From: Micromonospora echinospora
GTDB taxonomy: Bacteria > Actinomycetota > Actinomycetes > Mycobacteriales > Micromonosporaceae
DNA: 64,000 bases
Reading direction: 5' to 3'
NCBI RefSeq assembly: GCF_014203425.1
Contig: NZ_JACHJC010000001.1
Location: forward strand, 5,048,001 to 5,112,000
Under the pieces are notes generated by a model. It ran no database searches and was not told the DNA's origin. It saw nothing but the letters and a program-made list of their open reading frames with translations. Positions 58,086-64,000 of the stretch are shown piece after piece. Within the stretch, counting starts at the first letter, position 1. Every line of letters begins with the position of its first letter. The position numbers were made by a program, and so were the translations under genes.

Positions 58086-58823
58086 TCACTCCCAGCGGAA
58101 GAACCGCGTCGCCGCCAGGGCGGCGACGGTGGCCGTGACGGCCAGGGCGATCAGCTGCGGCAGCTCGGGGTCGGCCCCCGCCCACGCCGCGCCGATGGTG
58201 TCGACAGTCGCGCCGAGCGGCGAGTAGTCGGCCACGGCCGCCAGGGCACCCGGCATCCGGTCGCGGGGCAGCCAGGCGCCGGCCAGGAAGAGCAGCGGGA
58301 AGAACAGCGCGGGGCCGATCGACTGTGCCGCCCTGGCCGACGGCGCCAGCGCCGCGATCAGCAGGCCGACGGCGAACAGGCACGCGACCCCGAGGAGGAA
58401 GGCCAGCACGAACCCGGGCAGGTTGGCTGGCGCCGGCTGGTCCAGCAGGAACCGCACGGCGATCGAGGTGACCACCGCACCGAGCACGCCCATCACGAGG
58501 TTGACCACGACCTGGGCGACCAGCAGCAGCGCGGGCTGCACCGGGGTGGTCGCCAGACGGCGCAGGATCCGGCGTTCCCGGTAGATGCCCAGCGCCATCG
58601 GCAGAGTGAAGAGCGCGAGCATGCCGATGGTGAGAGCCAGCGCGAGCGACGGCAGGAACGTCTGCTCGGCGTGCTGGCCGGTGTCGGCGGCGGTACCGGC
58701 ACGCTGCGGCAGGCCGAAGACGAGCATCAGGCCGATCGGCAGGGCGAAGACGAAGAACAACGACACGGGCTCCCGGAGGAACAGCTTCGTCTCGACGGCG
58801 ATCAGCTTGGACAGGGCGCTCAC
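58086..58823 (-). CDS. ABC-2 type drug-exporter permease
   Basis: 245 residues with six helices; N-terminal KLIAVETKLFLREPVSLFFVFALPIGLML in two recognisable parts, then GIYRERRILRRLATTPVQPALLL, the typical DrrB-like loop. GTG at 58823 overlaps the ATPase stop (GTGA). Partner of the upstream ATPase in a two-gene operon, probably exporting a hydrophobic compound. Confidence 0.9.
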   Translation of the reverse strand: MSALSKLIAVETKLFLREPVSLFFVFALPIGLMLVFGLPQRAGTAADTGQHAEQTFLPSLALALTIGMLALFTLPMALGIYRERRILRRLATTPVQPALLLVAQVVVNLVMGVLGAVVTSIAVRFLLDQPAPANLPGFVLAFLLGVACLFAVGLLIAALAPSARAAQSIGPALFFPLLFLAGAWLPRDRMPGALAAVADYSPLGATVDTIGAAWAGADPELPQLIALAVTATVAALAATRFFRWE

Positions 58824-59761
58824 GACGACCTCCCGTCGGTCGGGGACTGCGCGGCGGCCCGGCCGCCGCGGCCGGTCAGGGCGACGAAGGCGTCGTCGAG
58901 GGTGGGCTGCTCGACCCGCAGGTCCGTGTAGGTCGTCCCGCGCCCGTTGAGTACTGCCAGGACCGACTGGAGCACGTCCTTCGTGCCGGTCACCGTCACC
59001 TCCGCCCCGTAGCGGCTGACCCCGGTCACGTCGGGCGCGGCGAGCAGCAGGGCATCCTCGACCGGCTCCGCCGGGCGGAAGTGCACCCGGTGCTCGCTGC
59101 CGACCCGGGCGAGCAGGCCAGCGGGGCTGTCGATGGCCACCATCCGCCCCTTGTCGATGATCGCGATCCGGTCACAGAGTCGTTGCGCCTCCTCCATGAA
59201 GTGGGTGACCAGCACGACGGTGACGCCGCGGTCGCGAATCCGCTCGACGAGATCCCAGGTGTCCCGGCGGCCCTGCGGGTCGAGGCCCGTGGTCAGCTCG
59301 TCGAGGATGGCGATCTCCGGCCTGCCTACAAGCGCCAGGGCCACCGACAGTCGCTGCTTCTGCCCGCCGGAGAGCTTCTGGAAGTAGGTGTTGCGCTGCT
59401 CGGCCAGGCCGAGGTCGGTCAGCAGCTCGTCGATGTCGGCCCGGTTGCGGTAGAAGGACCGGTACAGGTCCAGCGCCTCCCGCACCCGCACCTTGTCCGG
59501 CAGCTGGCTCTCCTGGAGCTGGGCGCCGACGCGCTGGCGCACCTCGGTGCGGTCGCGCACCGGGTCCAGCCCGAACACCCGGACGGTCCCGCCGTCGGGA
59601 CGGCGCAACCCCTGCACGCACTCCACCGTGGTCGTCTTGCCGGCGCCGTTCGGGCCGAGGACGCCGAAGATCTCGCCCTGCTCGACGATGAAGGAAACGT
59701 CGTCGACCGCGACCTTCTCGCCGTACCGCTTCTGCAGATGATCGACCTCGATGACCGGCAT
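58820..59761 (-). CDS. ABC transporter ATP-binding protein, DrrA-like
   Basis: 313 residues: Walker A GPNGAGKTTT (residues 38-47), QLQESQLPDKVRVREALDLY, signature LSGGQKQR, a variant Walker B extension AILDELTTGLDP where most have DEPTTGLDP, and the C-terminal domain of daunorubicin-resistance ATPases. The ATG at 59761 has a GGAGGA site upstream. First gene of the exporter operon. Confidence 0.92.
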   Translation of the reverse strand: MPVIEVDHLQKRYGEKVAVDDVSFIVEQGEIFGVLGPNGAGKTTTVECVQGLRRPDGGTVRVFGLDPVRDRTEVRQRVGAQLQESQLPDKVRVREALDLYRSFYRNRADIDELLTDLGLAEQRNTYFQKLSGGQKQRLSVALALVGRPEIAILDELTTGLDPQGRRDTWDLVERIRDRGVTVVLVTHFMEEAQRLCDRIAIIDKGRMVAIDSPAGLLARVGSEHRVHFRPAEPVEDALLLAAPDVTGVSRYGAEVTVTGTKDVLQSVLAVLNGRGTTYTDLRVEQPTLDDAFVALTGRGGRAAAQSPTDGRSS

Positions 59762-60061
59762 CCGGGATGGTCCTCCTTCATGTGCGGTTTGCCGCCGGGA
59801 AGGGCGGGCCCCTCGGCTGATCGCGGCGTCGGTTCACGGCAACGGGCCGGACCCGGGCCGACCGACGCCCGACATCATCCGCGCAACCGATGCGCCGATC
59901 AACTGATCAGGTGACGAATCGGGGGTGTCGATGCGGGAAACCATCCTCCACAGGGGTGCCGCCCGGCGACAGGGGTGTCGCCCGGTCACGCCAGGTGTCC
60001 GGGCGTCCGTCCGGGCGGGCGGCTCCGGGCGGCTTCTCGCCCACGGATACGGTGTGGCTCG
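59762..60061. promoter_or_regulatory. Exporter upstream region with GATCA-AC-TGATC palindrome
   Basis: 300 bases without a gene. An inverted repeat at 59897-59908, 136 bases from the ATPase start, may be a TetR-type operator, but no regulator gene is adjacent. Confidence 0.35.
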
Positions 60062-60736
60062 TCACCGCCGTGCCGGGCAGAGCGGCAGCAGCTCGTCGAG
60101 CCGGGCCAGAACGACGTCCGGGCCGGCCGTGCGCAGCGTCTCCTCGTCGGACTCGCCCCACAGCGCGGCCACCGCCGTCACCCCGGCCGCCCGCGCGCTG
60201 GCCAGGTCGCTGGGCGCGTCGCCGACCATCAGCGCCTCCTCCGGCCGGGCCCCGAGCAGGTGCAGCGCCCGCCGTACGATATCGGGCGCGGGCTTCGGGC
60301 GGGGCACCTCGTCCGAGCCCACCACGTGGTCGACGAGCGGCAACAGGTCGAGCCGGCCGAGCAGGTCCCGGGCGCGTACGCCGCTGCGGCCGGTGGCCAC
60401 GGCGAGCCCGATCCCCCGCCGACGCAGGGTGCGCAACAGCTCCGCCGCGCCGACGACCGGGCTGACCCGGTGTGCAAGGCGGTTGCTCTGCCGCACGAAC
60501 GGCTCGGCGAGCGCCGCCGGCAGACCCATCAGCTCCAGCACCTCCGGCAGGTACCGGCCCGGGTGGCGGCAGTACTCCTCGACCGGGGCCATGCCGTCGC
60601 CGACCACCTCGGCGTAGGCGAGGGCGAACGCCTCCCTGGCCACGGCGAGGCTGTCGACCAGCACCCCGTCGAGGTCGAACACCACCGCCCGGACACCGTC
60701 GGGTGCCGCCGTCGCCCTCGCGACCACCGATGTCAC
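60062..60736 (-). CDS. HAD-family phosphatase (subfamily IA)
   Basis: 224 residues with motif I VVFDLDGVLVDS (catalytic Asp near residues 22-24), cap domain, motif II ATGRSG, motif III lysine in RPKPAPDIV and motif IV GDAPSDLASARAAG. Resembles phosphoglycolate/sugar-phosphate phosphatases. The GTG at 60736 lies after GGGAGGGGAG. Transcribed divergently from the adenylate-forming enzyme. Confidence 0.9.
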   Translation of the reverse strand: MTSVVARATAAPDGVRAVVFDLDGVLVDSLAVAREAFALAYAEVVGDGMAPVEEYCRHPGRYLPEVLELMGLPAALAEPFVRQSNRLAHRVSPVVGAAELLRTLRRRGIGLAVATGRSGVRARDLLGRLDLLPLVDHVVGSDEVPRPKPAPDIVRRALHLLGARPEEALMVGDAPSDLASARAAGVTAVAALWGESDEETLRTAGPDVVLARLDELLPLCPARR

Positions 60737-60926
60737 CTCCCCTCCCGCACGACCGCCACGGCCGGTAGGGGTGGCAGGCCGCAGAGACCCCCGACTACGG
60801 TCAGGACCGTTCTCCCGGCCCACCGGCGCGGCGCACTCGCCCACCCGGATCCGGCGGTACCCCACGACCCTACCGGCGTCGCGGCCCCCGGCAGGGCTCG
60901 GACCGGGCCGCTGAGAGGATCGCACC

Positions 60927-62339
60927 ATGCCGCTGCTGGGCTGGCTGACGAAGGGCACCGACGAGCACCCGGACGCGATCCGGGTCGACGGCCGGGCGGC
61001 GTCCTGGGTGGAGCTTCGCCGCCTTGCCACGGCGGTGGCCGACGAGCTGCGCGGCGTCGACCGGGTGGCGATCGAGGCCACCGCCACCCTGGAGACCGTG
61101 GTCGGCGTGGTGGGCGCGCTGACGGCCGGGGTTGCGGTCGTGCCGATCCCGCCGGACGCCGGGCCGATGGAGCGCGATCACATCCTGCGCGACTCGGGCG
61201 CGACGGCGCTGCTGGCCCCGGCCGGCGCGGAACGCGCCGTCGGTGACGCCGGCCGGCCCGTCGTACCCGTCGACCTGACCCGCCGGTCGGACACCGTCCA
61301 CCCCGAGCCGGATCCGGCCTGCACCGCGGTGATCCTCTACACCAGCGGCACCACCGGCGCCCCGAAGGGCGCCGTGATCTCCCGCCGCGCGATCGCCGCC
61401 TGCCTCGACGGGCTGGCCGACGCCTGGGCATGGACGCCGGACGACCTGCTGGTGCACGGCCTGCCGCTGTTCCACGTGCACGGGCTGGTGCTCGGCGTGC
61501 TCGGACCACTGCGGCTGGGCGGCCGGCTGCACCACGTGGGCCGCCCCCGCCCCGACCGGTACGCCGCTGCCAACGGCACGATGTACTTCGGGGTGCCGAC
61601 GGTGTGGTCCCGAATCGCCGCCGACCCGGACGCGGCCCGGGCGCTGCGTCCGGCGCGGCTGCTGGTCTCGGGCAGCGCGGCGCTGCCGGCGGCGGTCTTC
61701 GCCGACCTCGCCACCCTCGCCGGTCACCGGGTCGTCGAGCGGTACGGGATGACCGAGACCCTGATCACTGTGAGCGCCCGGACGGACGGCCCACGCCGGC
61801 CCGGCACCGTCGGGCTGGCGCTGCCCGGGGTCCGTACGCGGCTGGTCGGCGACGACGGCACCTCGCTCCCGGCCGACGGGGCGACGATGGGCGAGCTTCA
61901 GGTCACCGGCCCCACGCTGTTCGACGGCTACCTCAACCGTCCGGACGCCGACGCGGCGAGCCGTACCCCGGACGGTTGGTTCCGCACCGGGGACGTCGCC
62001 ACCGTCGACCCGGACGGCTGGCACCGGATCGTCGGCCGGGCGTCGACCGACCTGATCAAGAGCGGTGGCTACCGGATCGGCGCCGGGGAGGTGGAGGACG
62101 CCCTGCTGACGCACCCGGGGGTCCGTGAGGCAGCCGTGGTGGGCACACCGCACCCCGACCTCGGTCAGCAGGTCACCGCGTACGTGGTGGGCGACGGGGT
62201 GGGCGAGGCCGAGCTGATCGACTTCGTGGCCCGGCACCTTTCGGCGCACAAGCGACCACGCGAGGTGCGCCTGGTCGACGCCCTGCCCCGCAACGCCCTG
62301 GGCAAGGTGCAGAAGACGCGGCTCAGCGCAGACGGTTAG
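60927..62339 (+). CDS. Class I adenylate-forming enzyme (acyl-CoA synthetase, MatB-like)
   Basis: 470 residues; P-loop YTSGTTGAPKG (near 137-147), LPLFHVHGLVLGVL typical of malonyl-CoA synthetase-like enzymes, A5 YGMTET, A7 GWFRTGD, A8 GRASTDLIKSGGYRIGAGE and the A10 lysine in NALGKVQK. It activates a carboxylic acid as adenylate and transfers it to CoA or a carrier. It overlaps the phosphopantetheinyl transferase tail-to-tail by four bases. A paralogue starts to appear at the right end. Confidence 0.88.
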   Translation: MPLLGWLTKGTDEHPDAIRVDGRAASWVELRRLATAVADELRGVDRVAIEATATLETVVGVVGALTAGVAVVPIPPDAGPMERDHILRDSGATALLAPAGAERAVGDAGRPVVPVDLTRRSDTVHPEPDPACTAVILYTSGTTGAPKGAVISRRAIAACLDGLADAWAWTPDDLLVHGLPLFHVHGLVLGVLGPLRLGGRLHHVGRPRPDRYAAANGTMYFGVPTVWSRIAADPDAARALRPARLLVSGSAALPAAVFADLATLAGHRVVERYGMTETLITVSARTDGPRRPGTVGLALPGVRTRLVGDDGTSLPADGATMGELQVTGPTLFDGYLNRPDADAASRTPDGWFRTGDVATVDPDGWHRIVGRASTDLIKSGGYRIGAGEVEDALLTHPGVREAAVVGTPHPDLGQQVTAYVVGDGVGEAELIDFVARHLSAHKRPREVRLVDALPRNALGKVQKTRLSADG

Positions 62340-62998
62340 GACGCGACCGCCGGGATGCTGATCGCGGTGACCACCAGCCCCCGCTCGACCAGGAACCTGC
62401 CCGCGAACGCCCGCACCTCGGCCCCGCCGAACACCGGACCGGGCACCAGCAGCCGGGCCTCGAACGTGCCGGCCGGGTCGAACACGATGTCCGCCTCGGA
62501 GAAGTCCAGCCACTGGCCGGTGAGCGGGAACCACGCCTTGTACACCGCCTCCTTGGCGCTGAACAACAGGCGGTCCCAGCAGACGGCGGGGCGGACCGCG
62601 CCCAGCGTGACGGTGCGCGACCGTTCGGCCGGCAGGGCGATCGCTCCAAGCACCCCGTCGGGCAGCGGGGCGTGCGGCTCGGCGTCCACCCCGAGGCTGG
62701 CGAACGCCGCCGTACGGCCGACGACCGCCGCCCGGTAGCCATCGCAGTGCGTCATACTGCCGACCACGCCGTCCGGCCAGAGCGGGGCACCGCGTGCGCC
62801 GGAGACGATCGGCGCCGGGGCGAGGCCCAACTCGCCGAGGGCCAGCCGGGCGCAGTGCCGCACGGTGGTGAACTCCCGGCGTCGTTTCTCCACCGACCGT
62901 GCCACCAGCGCCTCCTCCTCGGGGAACAGGGTCACGCCGGCGGGATCGGTGAAGGACTCGGACACCGCCACGGTGGGGGGCAGGATCTGCTCGATCAC
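62336..62998 (-). CDS. 4'-phosphopantetheinyl transferase (Sfp/EntD type)
   Basis: 220 residues. It attaches phosphopantetheine to carrier proteins. Motifs: SMTHCDGYRAAVVG (substrate binding), GVDAEPHAPLP (metal Asp and Glu) and FSAKEAVYKAWFPLTG (Lys/Glu motif). The GTG at 62998 lacks a strong ribosome-binding site; the longer frame to 63262 is unlikely. It could serve polyketide or non-ribosomal pathways; the flanking acyl-activating enzymes are compatible. Confidence 0.9.
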   Translation of the reverse strand: MIEQILPPTVAVSESFTDPAGVTLFPEEEALVARSVEKRRREFTTVRHCARLALGELGLAPAPIVSGARGAPLWPDGVVGSMTHCDGYRAAVVGRTAAFASLGVDAEPHAPLPDGVLGAIALPAERSRTVTLGAVRPAVCWDRLLFSAKEAVYKAWFPLTGQWLDFSEADIVFDPAGTFEARLLVPGPVFGGAEVRAFAGRFLVERGLVVTAISIPAVAS

Positions 62999-63172
62999 GT
63001 TGGCCGATGGTAGGCGCTGCGGCACCCCTCGCCGCGGCGGGCCTCGGCGATAGGTGCACCATAGGGGTCGGGTACGGGTGCCGGCCTGCACGGGACAGGT
63101 GCCACTCTGAGCGCCGTCCCGGTCCTGCGGGCGGGGCACCTGGATGTGGGGCGGATGGACGCGGGAATGGCG

Positions 63173-63652
63173 ATGCTTACTGGCAAAGTGGTGCGGTTCG
63201 ACGAGGTGCGGGGCTACGGGTTCATCGCCCCGGACGACGGCAGCGACGACGTGTTCGTGCACGCGAACATGCTCGACGGTGACAAGTGGTCACTGACGCC
63301 CGGCGTCCCGGTCGAGTACGACGCGGTGGAGACCGAGCGCGGGCCCAAGGCCGTGCTGGTGCGGGTGTCCGGCGTCGCCCCGGGTGCGGATCGCGTCCCG
63401 ACGGCCGGTGCCGGGCTGTCCGCCCGGGCCGGCGTCACGGTCGGCGGCGGGCGCAGCAGGGACAGCGGGCAGGCCACGGGTGGCGCGGAGGACGACGAGG
63501 GCCTGTGCGACGTCCTCTCCGAGCGGGCCTTCTCCGCGGAGACCACCGAGGCGCTGGTGACCTCCGTGTCGGACCTGACCGGAGCGCAGATCGTGGCGGT
63601 ACGCGCGAGGATGCTGGAGCTGGCCCGGCGGCACGGCTGGGTGGAGGGCTGA
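63173..63652 (+). CDS. Cold-shock-domain protein with C-terminal extension
   Basis: About 159 residues. The cold-shock domain (1-70) has the RNP motifs GKVVRFDEVRGYGFIAPDDG and DVFVHANML. A Gly/Ser-rich linker leads to a C-terminal helical part (CDVLSERAFSAETTEALVTS, LTGAQIVAVRARMLELARRHGW). This 'CSD plus helical tail' form is common in actinobacteria and differs from the 67-residue CspA. The start is ambiguous among ATGs at 63155, 63167 and 63173; I chose the last from the domain boundary. Confidence 0.85.
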   Translation: MLTGKVVRFDEVRGYGFIAPDDGSDDVFVHANMLDGDKWSLTPGVPVEYDAVETERGPKAVLVRVSGVAPGADRVPTAGAGLSARAGVTVGGGRSRDSGQATGGAEDDEGLCDVLSERAFSAETTEALVTSVSDLTGAQIVAVRARMLELARRHGWVEG

Positions 63653-63694
63653 CCGTGGCGGGGGCGGGTCACCGCTGCCCGCTGTCCGGCCGTC

Positions 63695-64000
63695 TCAGCC
63701 GCCGGCGATCAGCAGGGACTTCCTGATCCGCCCGAAGGCGCTGCGCGGCAGCTCGTCGACGAAGTGCACCCGCCGGGGGCGCTGGCCCGCCGAGAGGTAC
63801 CGGCCGACGTGGTCGATGAGCACCTGCGCGGTCACCCCCTCGGCGACGACGTAGGCGGTGACCTGCTCGCCGAGCGCGTGGTGCGGCGTGCCGACGACGG
63901 CGGCCTCGCGCACGCCGGGGTGGCTCAGCAACGCCTCCTCGATCTGCCCGGCGGGCATCCGCCGGCCCCGGCTCTGCACCACGTCGAGCCCGCATCGCCC
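63695..64000 (-). CDS. Adenylate-forming enzyme, C-terminal end (5' part beyond window)
   Basis: About 101 visible residues of the C-terminal subdomain: GRCGLDVVQSRGRRMPAGQIEEAL, AAVVGTPHHALGEQVTAYVV and the A10-like end AFGRIRKSLL with the usual lysine in RKS. Strongly similar to the enzyme at 60.9 kb, with SRGRRMP in place of SGGYRIG. Continues past the right edge. Confidence 0.85.
   Translation of the reverse strand, partial: GRCGLDVVQSRGRRMPAGQIEEALLSHPGVREAAVVGTPHHALGEQVTAYVVAEGVTAQVLIDHVGRYLSAGQRPRRVHFVDELPRSAFGRIRKSLLIAGG

Noticed and set aside
1..64000. CRISPR arrays, rRNA, tRNA genes, complete insertion sequences
   Set aside because: No regularly spaced repeats, no rRNA-like tracts, no complete tRNA cloverleaf and no intact transposase were found on reading both strands.

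Overview
The window is high-GC DNA (about 70 %) with GTG/TTG starts, ATGA/GTGA-coupled operons, a mycothiol-type enzyme, a SARP regulator and a ureABCFGD urease order without ureE. It is a filamentous actinomycete chromosome. A Micromonosporaceae member (Micromonospora-like) is the best guess, but that is inference from gene content, not from a marker gene.

Layout. (1) 0-28.6 kb: the 3' part of a phosphoketolase gene, then a large xylan-utilisation region. It holds a GH120 beta-xylosidase, a CocE-type hydrolase, a GH43 enzyme, a xylo-oligosaccharide-type ABC transporter (binding protein plus two permeases), a GH51 arabinofuranosidase, a GntR/ABC export operon, a DUF2690 secreted protein, a SARP-TPR regulator and a CE7 acetyl-xylan esterase. 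It ends with a second, Lpl-type ABC transporter co-transcribed with GH39, a YesL-like protein and GH67 alpha-glucuronidase, next to a mannonate dehydratase. Together these import decorated xylo-oligosaccharides and hydrolyse them inside the cell to xylose, arabinose, acetate and (methyl)glucuronate. (2) 28.6-41.2 kb: small proteins, an ECF sigma factor with a tandem SnoaL protein, a GH5-CBM13 enzyme, a CBM2 protein whose GH5-like domain has lost its catalytic residues, a CYTH-domain protein, membrane proteins, a CBM2-bearing AA10 LPMO and a DinB/maleylpyruvate-isomerase-like enzyme. (3) 41.3-52.8 kb: nitrogen block with urtABCDE urea transport, a signal-less UrtA-like protein, a divergent MarR and the urease operon ureABCFGD. 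(4) 53.1-57.2 kb: a scarred accessory region. It has two 3' remnants of serine-recombinase-like genes, a truncated cyclic-nucleotide-binding protein, an unknown short ORF, a truncated PycTM-like (Pycsar effector) membrane protein, a microbial PARG-type protein, a RibD/DHFR-like reductase and low-information spacers. (5) 57.2-64 kb: VOC and DUF5988 proteins, a two-gene drug-type ABC exporter, a HAD phosphatase, two adenylate-forming enzymes, a phosphopantetheinyl transferase and a cold-shock-domain protein.

Most notable: a degenerate Pycsar-like antiphage cassette embedded between recombinase remnants; a secreted CBM2 pseudo-glycosidase; a CYTH protein with an unrecognised N-terminal domain; a 100-bp decayed copy of part of the SARP gene 19 kb away; and recurring ATCGATAC-like and palindromic operators in front of polysaccharide-degradation genes. 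All family calls are from reading the sequence; no database search was run.
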